NCBI GenBank assembly: GCA_003586115.2
Contig: QVOM02000053.1
Span: 3,495,524-3,559,523, forward strand
From: Salvator merianae
Taxonomy: Eukaryota; Chordata; Lepidosauria; Squamata; Teiidae
Length of the DNA stretch: 64,000 nt
Direction: 5' to 3'
Position 1 is the first letter of the stretch. The number at the start of each line of letters is the position of its first letter. The translations under genes were made by a program, and so were the position numbers. Below are positions 53,886-64,000 of this stretch, piece after piece. Under the pieces are notes generated by a model, which saw only the letters and a program-made list of their open reading frames with translations, was not told the DNA's origin and did no database searches.

Positions 53886-55757
53886 TCTTGTTGGTAGACG
53901 AAGCGCAGACTTTGGAGATAAAGCTGTTTGTGGATTCTCACTTTTACTTCACGTTTTGCCAGAAAGTGGAAGCTGGAAGCTGTTGCTTGCTTTGTCTAGC
54001 ATACCTTTGCCTAACTGCTCTCTCTATTGTGTCCCAACTTAAAAATAGCTTTTCCTTCTCAGCTCTCCAAGTAACTAACTTCTATTTTAACGTTCTGGTC
54101 TCTGCTTCTTAAGCACTGGGACTGTTTCCAACAGAACCTTCTTCCAGCTGTATGTGCAGGCAATCACACATCCCAGGCCAGTTTCAACAACTCTGACGGA
54201 AAGCTGGAGTGAGTATGTCTGCACTAGAACTCCAGCTATGCTGCGAAGGAGCTCTGTTTAGCCCATGCTAGAGATGTCCAACATAAACAGCCACATGAGC
54301 CCAGAATTCATTCAATTCAGTTATGCTGCTGAAACAATATTATGACCCCAGTTATTCAAGAAGAAAAGATTAAAGCAAAACATTCTTTTTGTGTTGCCCA
54401 TTTCTCATGGCTCCTAGTAATTTGCTCTTAGAACGACGACGACAAAACACAAATGCCCCAGCAGATAAAAATCTACTAAGCCTGCCAAACTTCTTTTATA
54501 CTCAGGCCAGGAACTATAAATTCAGGGTTGTCGCACTGTTTCTCATCATAAACAGTCCCTCTACAACTCTTTCTCTCTCTGATTTTAACAATGCACAGGA
54601 TAAAATAAAATGAAAATATTGAAGAATAATGATTCAGAAAGAACCACTGTGGTTATCAAAAAGATCCACTAGCAGTTTTTAGTGTTTTCAGGCACTTGTA
54701 TAAAGTATATACAGATATCTTGGAAATTATTGAAAGGCCAAAAGTTTGAATATCCTGTGCTTTTTGATAGCAGTCAGAGATGCCCATGAGACCATTTATG
54801 GGGGCTCAGCTTGCAATCTACTAGAATAGATGCCTGGGTACTGCCTCCAGAGTGGAGAGACAGGCAGGATATGCTCCTCTTATGTTCTTATGTTCTTGTT
54901 ACACCGGTGTTTTTACTGGGTAAATGTCCTGAAAAGCCTGACTGCCACAACAGCACTGCATGGTAGCTCAGGTCAACAGCATCGCTGGTGCCAAGCAAGA
55001 GAAATTCCTTGAAACTGTGGAGCTGACGACTGAATTTCACACTGCGTGCCAAGAACATCTAAGAAGACTCATCCCTCCTCTCAAGAAATCTACCTCGGAA
55101 AAGCAATTAAAATTAAGAACACAATTTGGAATGAGGACTGTAGGAGATTTGAATTCTTCAAAAGATACTATTCTGTTCTTCCAGAGGGCCATCCAACATC
55201 AACTGTATGGGAAAAAAGTTGCACTCTGCTGCAAGAGGACCTGGGGAACTTGTCCCACTCGTTGGTGATATTCAGACAACCCACACGGTTCTCATTTCCT
55301 GAGCTTGGTGTGCAGAGAAACTACACTGGCCTCTAGCAAGATGGCTGATTTTTAAAAAATGCTTGTTTGTTTATATAAGCAGTTGTATACGATGGATAAG
55401 ATGGATATCGTAGCTATATCCGAAAGCCTAGGTTCTCAGAACAATGGAACACGGCACAACAGCCCCAAAACTGCTACAAATGAGAATCATGATATAGGGC
55501 AGGATAATCCTGGGTTTTAGACCCTGAATGGAAGCAGCCTTAGTGTGTTCAGGATTAGGTCTTGGATCATCTAGCAGCTCTCTGCAACACCTGCTCTTAA
55601 GGGCCCTGTTCTCCCCTTTCCTCATCTGCCTTAGACTGCAAGTCTTGTCTAAAGTTGCATATTTTGAGACGCTCTAAGAATCTTTCTAGGCTGAAGGATG
55701 GCACACAAATAAACCAGCTAAATATTTGACAGCACAAAGCCGTGAGCGATTCTTTTA

Positions 55758-55955
<198 letters not shown>

Positions 55956-56579
55956 TCAAAACGATCTCAATAATGCAAAAATCCCACCCGCTTCTTAGAA
56001 TTCATCGTTCACCCAAACCAACATGAAAAAGAAGCACATGAAAGTTTTATGAACTGTTCCAGTATTTTATATGCAGGATGAGAATTGACAGGCTCACATC
56101 TTTGTGGAATTGACAGGCTCATATCTTTGTGCTAATTTAAACAAGAAACAAACATTTTGTATCAGAGTAATTCACAATTAAAGGGAAGCCGCCTCCTGCC
56201 TAGGCAAGCTTCTAAGACTTCAGCAGGAATTATTCACACACATTTCCATAATGGCATAAAATTTATTTCTTTTAAAAAGTAAAAACGGAGGTTCTCTGGA
56301 AACTGAACTCATTATGTTTCTTTTCAAAGTACAGTATCATGCAGCAGCAGAAGCTTATCAGAAAAGAAAGGGAAGTTCTTCCTAGATTGTTTCCCTAACT
56401 CCCTATTTCCATAACCACTGACATTTAAAATGGGTTAATCTGATAGTTGCAAGGGTTTGGAATAACAGGTTTTATCCCTAGAAAAGGCTATGAATGATTC
56501 CAATAAGACCAAGCTGTCTATGGTACAGGAACCAGCCTTGGCTGCTAGAACGGATGCTGCTGTACCACCTTCTTGTTGG

Positions 56580-56985
56580 AGAAAATGCCTCTGAAGGCCA
56601 TTTGCAGGGAGTCAAGAGCAGGTAAAGGTTTTGCCTTTGTCTTCCTTTTGAGAACGCACATAAGGAATTGGTGGACCAAATGGCCGTTAGAGGCATCCTG
56701 CCTGTCTCTCCAACCTGGAGGTGACACATGAGCATCCATTCTAGTAGCCATTGATACATTTGTCCTCCATGAATTAAGAGAAGTCCTGCTGGATGAGGCC
56801 TCAGCTCATCTAGTCCAGGATCCTGTCCCACACAGAGGCCCACCAGTTGCTTCTGGGCATCTCAGGGAGAAGACGAAGGCAAAACCTTCACCTGCTCTCA
56901 ACTCCCTGCAAATGGCCTTTAGAGGCATCCTGCCTGTCTCTCCAGCCTGGAGGCGGTACCTGGGGATCCGTTCTAGTAGCTTACA
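56580..56985. mobile_element. Two inverted copies of a CR1-like repeat
   Basis: GGCCATTTGCAGGGAGTCAA at about 56,597 and its complement in TTGACTCCCTGCAAATGGCC-like form at about 56,898-56,917 face each other. They share GCAGGTAAAGGTTTTGCCTT and its complement. Between them is CTGGATGAGGCC..CATCTAGTCCAG, the reptile CR1-like tail phrase in reverse. Confidence 0.55.
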
Positions 56986-57774
56986 GACATTTGGGTATTA
57001 GAATGTGCAACTAAAAATATAAAGAGAAGCATGCAAATGGGTCTTGTAGCACCCTCCCCCCAAATTATACAAACAACAAAAAACCATCCAAAACGCCAGG
57101 GATGACTAACTCAAGTGCCTTCCACCTTCCAATGGACTAGACTAATAAAATTACTAATAAATTGTATCAGTGTAATTGTGTGTATTTCCTGTTTTACATG
57201 TAGGCAATACAGCCTGAAATACTGAACTGTAGGACCCAGCAGAATAATTCTGACACTTACACATTTAAATGTATACACAACAAAATGTAGATACAAAAAA
57301 GCTTAACTGCAAAGTAAAATATTTAATCATTCAGTTGCCTCTTGAATAATGCTATGGCTTGGCTCCTACAAACTGCTGTGCACTGCAAAACTGTGTTATA
57401 CAAGTAATTGCTATGTATACAAAACAGGACTGGGGAAACTGCAGTGCCAACCTACCAAAATAAATCAATCACAAAGGCCAAATATAGGGACCTTATTGCA
57501 AGTTTCCCAATTCATAAGAAACGAGAAAAGTCACATATTACTGATGTGTATCAACAAACACATACTGAACGAAACCATCCCCATGGGACCTTTCTGCACT
57601 CAGCAGTAGTCTGGATCTATGCGCCTCCCTTCTGCGCATTAGCATGGTTTAAAGGAGGCCCTCCTGTGCTAGTATGCTCCGTCCGCACAAGACGGAGAGT
57701 TCTGAGATTCCACACTGGCTGATATCCTGGACTAGCAAGCATACTAGGACCCTAACCCCTTCCACACACTAGCA

Positions 57775-58092
57775 ATTCACATTTGAGCATGTGTTCGAAT
57801 ATTTCACATTCGCAAATATTCGTATCGAATTGAAAATGCCCCTTTTCACATTTTCAGCATTCGAGCGAAATGAACCAGCCTCTTCTTTTGAGAAAATGAA
57901 ATACTCATTTGAATATCCTTGTTTTTGTTGTGTTTACCCCCTGAAAAGGGCACTTTCAATGGGGAAAACACTGCAAAAACGAATGCGAACAATTCATTTT
58001 TCAACGCTGCAAGTTGCTGACAAAGCAAAAATACAGATTTTTGCTTCACCAACAAATTAAAAATGAAATTTTCATTTGTGCACATCCCTAAT
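57775..58092. mobile_element. hAT-like MITE, second copy
   Basis: It ends TTTGTGCACATCCCTA, the complement of TAGGGATGTGCACAAA. The interior is the reverse complement of the element at 27,908-28,246, including CCTGAAAAGGGCACTTTCAA and GAACCAGCCTC blocks. The left end is diverged. Confidence 0.6.
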
Positions 58093-58289
58093 GCTGAAGG
58101 CAACAGGTTTCTTCCTTTAGCAACACGCGACTACACTGGCCATGGAAAGTATTGGCCAGTGTGGTTCCATTGACAGTGTAGTTGTTTTACTTTTGGAAAA
58201 ACTGTGGTGTTCCAAATGCATCCACGTGTTTATTTATGCAATGTTGGAAGGGTTCTTCGAAATACTTTAAGGTTCACAAATTTGTTACA

Positions 58290-58385
58290 TTATCATTGTA
58301 TCAGTTTTTTAAAAATTGTGACCTGCCCTGGGATCCTTTGGTGAAGGTGAGATACAAATGGTTAAATAAAAATAAATAAATAAAC
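58290..58385 (+). mobile_element. CR1/L2-clade LINE 3' end
   Basis: ATTGTGACCTGCCCTGGGAT, then GGTGAAGGTGAGATACAAAT and an AAATAAATAAA tail: the standard 3' end of these LINEs. Confidence 0.6.
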
Positions 58386-59224
58386 ATTAAGAAAGCCTGT
58401 TGAAAAAATCACCAATACCCATCTCACTCTCATGCATATATACCGCAATGGTATAAGATATCATCCTGGTTTAAGAACCACATAAATCACAGCTCCTACG
58501 TAACACATGCTTAAATTCTCATATTACACAGGTCTTATCAGCAGAAGAAATAATACTCCTTTTTCCTATGGTTCTTTTCCTCCCAAACAAAGGACCTGTT
58601 ATGCAGAAGGCACGATAACTTTCAGTTGATTCATTTACCCACAGTATCATTCCACAGTGCTGACTGAAGCCCCAGGGAGTTATCCTGATACTCTACGTCA
58701 TATACAACCTACTGGAGCAATTATCCCATTCTCACAGGAAGCCAGAGACGCCCAAGGTCCTCTGGCTATCAACCCGACAAATGCTGAAGGAGTTTGTATG
58801 CAAGAAAGTTATGCTCTAACTTTGCTCAAGAGATCTTATCGCACAGCCAGAGAGAATTAGGACTGGAAGAATACAAGAGGAGGTAGTTTCCTCCTTATAA
58901 TCGCTTCCGCAGATTATGCTATGCTATTCAGGACTTTAAAAAGATATTAAGGCCATTAGGGGTCCCAGTCACACCTAAGTTTTAATCCAGCTACCGTCCA
59001 CTTTTGGTTTGAAAGAACCCATCAGCAAAATGTCTCATCATTTTCTTGCCACATTATCTAACCCAAAGGTGGATTTTCTGAGTTAGATGATGCTGAAAGA
59101 AAAATCTCATTACTTCACAGATGTGTTCTCTCAGTCTGAATGTGGACTAAAGCTGGATTAAAACCTACGTGTGTCTGGGAGCTAGGAGTTTACCGAACAA
59201 CCTGGATGCATGCACACACCTCTC

Positions 59225-59433
59225 TTAGGCTGTGATCAGACGCAGCCAAAAAAAAGCATCTCTGAGGCATCTTATTGGAGGCTTTCAGGTGGGACTGTTC
59301 ACACTCCAGTCTACCCCTCCCCCCTCTCATGAATATTCTATGCTAGAAAAGGTGAATTAGAGAAGGCTGGGGCCATAAGGATCTCTGAGGTGCCTCTGAG
59401 GCGCCCCTTTTGCTATGTCTGATCACAGCCTAA
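59225..59433. mobile_element. TIR element, TTAGGCTGTGATCAGAC ends
   Basis: Perfect 17-bp inverted termini TTAGGCTGTGATCAGAC (59,225-59,241) and GTCTGATCACAGCCTAA (59,417-59,433). 209 bp, no ORF. Confidence 0.85.
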
Positions 59434-59664
59434 GGCTGTGTTCACACGCAATCAAAAAAAGCACCTCCAAGTCGACTCAAGAGCTGGTTGATAGGTGGGC
59501 TGGTACATACACCATTCTCCCCTCCCTCTCTCTCTCCCCCTCTCATGAACATTTTAGGCTAGAACTGGCAGACTGGAGAAGGTAGGAGAACACGAGGGCC
59601 ACACACTACTGTCCCTAAAGTTCTTTTGAGGAGCCATTTTTGGTCATGTGTGAGCGCAGCCTTA
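59431..59664. mobile_element. Adjoining related TIR element
   Basis: Starts TAAGGCTGTGTTCACACGC and ends GTGTGAGCGCAGCCTTA, imperfect complements. The interior follows the same order as the first element (AAAAAAAGCA, CTCTCATGAA, GCTAGAA, GGAGAAGG). It shares its first three bases with the end of the neighbour. Confidence 0.75.
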
Positions 59665-61384
59665 AAGAGGAGTCATGAAGTGTGGATCAAAATGGCTTTT
59701 CTCCACTGTACTCCCTGAGTATGGTTGACTTGCATCTTGTCTGGGGAACATCTCAAGCTAGAGGAAAATCTGCATCCTGAATCATTAGTTCTGATGCCCA
59801 AGAAGGAGCAAGGTTAATCAGCATGAGTCACAACGGCTTTGATAAACAAGCAGCCCAAACACTGAACAGTTTGCATGTTTGCCACGTTCGTGGAAAGCTA
59901 CGACATAACTATTTGGATCCCTCTGCAAGAATAAACATCTAAGAGCCATTTTAATTGTTCTTTGCTCCTTGTCTTGGCCATAACTCATCAGCCTGGCCAA
60001 GGGGCAAATGGTAACCACCGCCCTCCTTTCTGGTTTTTCTCAGAAAACAGGAACCTCAAAGCTTTTCAGGCTATCTGGTCAACACACTCCTCTTTGGGGG
60101 CTGTTTTCCATTCATAACCCTAACACAAACATACACATGAGTCAACTCAAGATTAATGTGTATTAGTCAAAGGATACGGAGGGAATAAGTTTCCTATACT
60201 TTCAATGCCATATCCAAATTAAAGCACGTCTTCACAACAATGAGGCTTAAATGACAAAACTGAAATACTACAGGCAGATGTTTTCTTGCCACACGAAAGA
60301 ATGCAGGCTTGTGAACTGTGACTAGGGGGAAAAATCTTCTGCATGACCTTGATGCTTTACCACATGGGCACAAATGCGCCACACTGCCCATCGGCATCTC
60401 ACATGCAATAGCGTCTTTATTGTTGAAATCACAGCCATAACAACATGAATTAAGATTAGTATGAGCAAAATGCATCAACCAATATAATTAAATAAGTAAA
60501 ATCTTCACCTGTGAGGCTAAAATGACCAAGAACCATGGAGTTAGAAAGGCAGGCTTGTAGAAGCTCTGTTCCGATAGCCCCTTCCTCATTATGGAGTAAA
60601 AGCTCCCATCATCTGCCTCTCAGTCACTGTCTCTCAGCCTAACTTACTGCGAAGGGTCACTACACCGAAAAACAAAATCTGGAAGGAAACACATTAGCTA
60701 TGGCTGCCCACATAGACTTATAGAGTTAGAAAAGGCCATATAGTCTCACCTCTCATCCAACACTTTGACCATCAAGCACATCATAGTCTGTTTTCTAAGC
60801 ACCTCTTATTTAGCTGGACATCATTTGGGGGGAGTTAAACATATCTTCCTTTGAATATGCCCACATATATTCCAGAGAATTGCGGGGGGGGGGGGGCTTG
60901 GTTGCAATTTTTTTTAAAAAAAGCAAAACACAAACCTAGTTCCTGGAATATTTACAAATCAATGACATATACATTTTTGCTGCTTTGAGGCCAAACAATG
61001 TCTTTGGCTCCATGACAACCACAATGTCCAAATACTCCATAAATCATAGGCAACCTTTCTCTAGGACTATTCTAGGAAGTAGCACACAGCTAGTTACTTA
61101 AAATTATTTCCAGTTCTTTCCATGGAAAATTGAAGAAAATGAAACAAACAAGTTTTGTTTTGTTTTTTGTTATGCGTACACCTTCTACAACAGTGGCATC
61201 AACCCTTCTAAACCAACTACATGCAAGCAATGATAAACCGCAAATCTGGAGAAATCCTTTTCAAAAAATTAACTTTTGTATCATTCAGTGCCGGCCACCA
61301 GTTTTAAGCCCGGGTGTTTGCGCCCTGCGCAAAGTGCATCATGGCTATTTGCGGGGCCTCCGGGTCTCCGTACTGTCGCAGCAC

Positions 61385-61450
61385 TAAGAAAACTGCATGG
61401 AGTCAACCAGGAGTCAAACACGACTCAATGACACCAAACAACAACAACCA
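61385..61450 (+). mobile_element. SINE/BovB-type 3' tail
   Basis: GCATGGAGTCAACCAGGAGTC, AACACGACTCAATGACACC and AAACAACAACAACC resemble the BovB tail at 44,760-44,810. It is likely the end of a Sauria-type SINE. Confidence 0.65.
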
Positions 61451-62170
61451 CAGTACATCTCATAGGCCAGAAAATGATCTGCAGTCAGGATCAAAACCCA
61501 CTTGGCAATTTCTCTTGGAGACATCTTTCAGATGGGTTTAACTTGGAAATCCACCCAGGAATTCTGGTTTGGATTTGCTAGTTCGCATCACACTTGACTT
61601 ATTCTTCTGTATACACAGAAACGGTTTTGAATATGATATTTACAATATCCATCCACAATACTTAATCTTTGATTTTTGTACAGGATTTATTTTGAGGCTC
61701 TTGCATTATTCGAACGCAAGATTTATATTTGGACTCTCTTATATTCACGACTATTTGTTTGCACTTCCAGTCTATCAGGATAACTTTTCCAGTACTATAT
61801 TGTGGTACTAGAGAAATATTAGAATAATCACTGTGTTGTACATATAAATAGTTTTTTTTTTTTAAATTATAGATATATATGCATTGTAGACACCTAATTT
61901 CACAAAGAAGAACTTTGTGATAAACCATTGTCTAGTTGCTGCTGTATGCCTGTATTGTTTCTATTTCCAGGTTTTCATGGATATTGTAATTATAAGGGAA
62001 AAAAGCCTACACAACCATGAGTGCATAGAAGAGTGACGTAGGAAGAACACACAATGCAGAAAAAGCTAAACCACATGATTAGCTCTTCTGAATATTTTAA
62101 ATCAAGGATCATATTATCTCCAGCCCTTTGGATCAAATATAAAAATCAAACAACATAAACACTGTTTATA

Positions 62171-62243
62171 GCCTGTACTAGCATGAGGACGGCAGGCCCC
62201 TATTCCAGGATATATCCCAGAATAAGGCCCAATGCAGAAAGCC
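62171..62243. mobile_element. Half copy of the GGCCCTTTCTGCA MITE family
   Basis: The right half only: CCTGTACTAGCATGAGGACG, GCAGGCCCCTATTCCAGGAT and CCAATGCAGAAAGCC. Confidence 0.65.
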
Positions 62244-63271
62244 ATAAACTTTGTTCAAACATCAGAAGAACATTCAGATCTCAAGGTAATAACCATGTGC
62301 AGGTTACATTTTTTTATTGCCACACCGCCCATGTAAGGCAGCCTAGGTTCAGAGACCGTCAGCTCCCAAGCAGAAAGTGTCAAGATTCTATATGGTTCAC
62401 AACATAAATATCCTGGGTTTGTGGCTGTTGTTACTGTAAGGTCTGACTCAGCCCCTTTCAACTATCTGCCCACATCCATGCAACTCTTGTGGCACATATG
62501 GAAGGGATATGCCATTACCTGAACCTACGAGTTTTTGTTCTCCAAACACCTGGTTACTCCCATACTCAAAGGATTGTCAAGTTGTCAACACAATCTCCTC
62601 GTTTGCCCAGCTCAGTGTAAGCCTACCTGTACCTCCCCTCATACACACTGAAAACATATCTCAAAGACTACCTGTGTGAGTGTTAAAGAAAAAGAGAGAT
62701 AGACGGAGAAGAACTACAGCTGTTTAAAAAAAAATTACAGCTGAGTCAGCTTTCTTCTCTGGGTTAAATGAAGAAGAAGAATCACGCTAAGCTAAAAAAA
62801 AAAAAATGGCAGCTAGGCTGGATGGACACATACTGTCCTTCTTAGCAGAAGAATATTTCAACAGCTGCTATAACAGATGCATATCAATATTTACAGCCCA
62901 CAGTCTGAATTCCTATTGGACCTACACGCAACCCAAGGGCAACAGCAACGCAAAGTTCGTATCAGCACTTGGCACATGGCACTGTTCTTATTCACATAGA
63001 AGTCCTACAGAATTGGCATGAGCTCTTAGCTCTTTGCAAACACTTCCTGTAGGCCTGTACCGCTCCAAAGTTTATACTAGCAAATATATCTGCTACAGAG
63101 TTCCATTTCTCACTCTGTCTCCCTCATACACAATCCCTGCACAATTAATCCAGCTACACTGTAGCAATGGAGGAAAGCACAATAAATCTACAGTGCAACA
63201 TACATTTTGCCTCCCACAGCAAGGAAAAGATCAGCTCTTGTCTCCCCCTTGGACATATACTTGTTCTCTCT

Positions 63272-63451
63272 GGCCCTTTCTGCACTTGGCCTTACTATGG
63301 ATTGTATCCCAGAATAGGGACCTGCTACGCACATGCTATCACAAACTATGAAAGGTCTTGCCCAGGGCCTACCATAGTCTGCACTAGCATGCAGATGGCA
63401 GGTCTCTATTCTGAGATATAATCTGGAATAAGTCCAAGTGCAGAAAGGGCC
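63272..63451. mobile_element. Copy of the GGCCCTTTCTGCA MITE family
   Basis: A full 180-bp copy from GGCCCTTTCTGCACTTGGCC to AAGTGCAGAAAGGGCC. The flanks share TCTCT on both sides, but the left flank is CT-rich, so the duplication is uncertain. Confidence 0.8.
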
Positions 63452-64000
63452 TCTCTCCCTTACACACACCCAAAGGGCAAAGGCCTGTGCTGCTAAGAAT
63501 GCACAGCTGATAACAGCTGATGCAGTGGATTTATTGTTTTCAAACAGGTATGGTTTGTCCCTTCCACTGATTTCTTGTATTTTTGCATATTTGTCACACG
63601 TTAATTGTTTCAGTTCTGCAAACACAGTTTAATAGGAGACACCGGCAACCTGAGTAAACACAAAATACAACTTTTCAAATGATCACTTCATTTTTTTTGA
63701 AGGAAGAAAGTTGCCCAGCTCCTGTATCACCCATCTGAAAAAGTAACTGCCCCCCTAAACATAATACCTGATCGTGCCACTTTTAGCAGAACTCTGGGTC
63801 CAACTGAACCCTCATTTAACAGTGCAGAACATCTGTACTTCTGACCTTGCAATTGTCTTTTTCAACTTTCTCTTGAAGTAACTGTGACACAGAGAACCCA
63901 CAGTGACTCACCTGCGTATACGTTTGAGATGGAAATCCGTAGACCCTCAGGAATATTGGCCACAAAATGGCTGGCTTTACTCCTGAGTTCTATTTACCAT

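Noticed and set aside
63904..63970. Possible minus-strand exon near the right edge, followed by a GTGAGT donor
   Set aside because: Two frames stay open over about 60 nt with a good donor, but the peptide does not match the expected CMIP N-terminal sequence, no clear acceptor stands out, and the edge of the window prevents testing.

Overview
The window is vertebrate nuclear DNA, most likely from a squamate reptile (lizard, gecko or snake). It has spliced exons, GT-AG introns and dense non-coding sequence rich in transposons. The lineage call rests on three things: a BovB LINE 3' end at 44.5-44.8 kb, tRNA-derived SINEs whose 3' tails resemble the BovB tail (30.4-30.6 kb and 61.4 kb), and L1, CR1/L2-like and hAT remnants. 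The species cannot be named from the sequence.

One real gene was found: CMIP (C-Maf-inducing protein), on the minus strand. I located 20 consecutive coding exons between 55,895 and 8,200. Every intron is GT-AG and every phase joins. The exons total 2,022 nt, or 673 codons plus a stop. Human CMIP is 773 residues in my recollection, so the missing part is about the first 100 residues (one exon or more) lying beyond 64,000. The encoded part runs from the second half of the N-terminal PH domain, through a long helical middle region, to the C-terminal leucine-rich repeats and the final residues RYTEAW. The 3' UTR (about 6,275-8,199) ends at an AATAAA signal and carries a strong G-quadruplex motif.

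Layout: 1-143 is a 116-bp-period satellite holding CCCTAA telomere-type repeats, oriented as at the left end of a chromosome. 144-6,274 is downstream intergenic DNA with two L1 ORF2 fragments, several inverted-repeat elements, a dead Tigger/pogo-type transposase and a SINE. 6,275-8,199 is the CMIP 3' UTR. 8,200-55,895 holds the CMIP exons and introns. 55,896-64,000 is the 3' part of the long intron upstream of the first exon seen here.

The introns are filled with non-autonomous DNA transposons (several hAT-like, one nested in another with a perfect 8-bp target duplication), LINE ends, SINEs and microsatellites (GATA, CTTT, TTA, GGAGA/GAAGA, ATCC). A CpG-rich segment near 45.8-46.1 kb in the largest complete intron could be an internal promoter. 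I saw no second protein-coding gene, no tRNA or rRNA gene, no CRISPR array and no operon-like system. The most notable items are the telomere-proximal setting of CMIP, the 27-nt in-frame microexon, the 3' UTR G-quadruplex, the intronic CpG-rich segment and several small transposon families.
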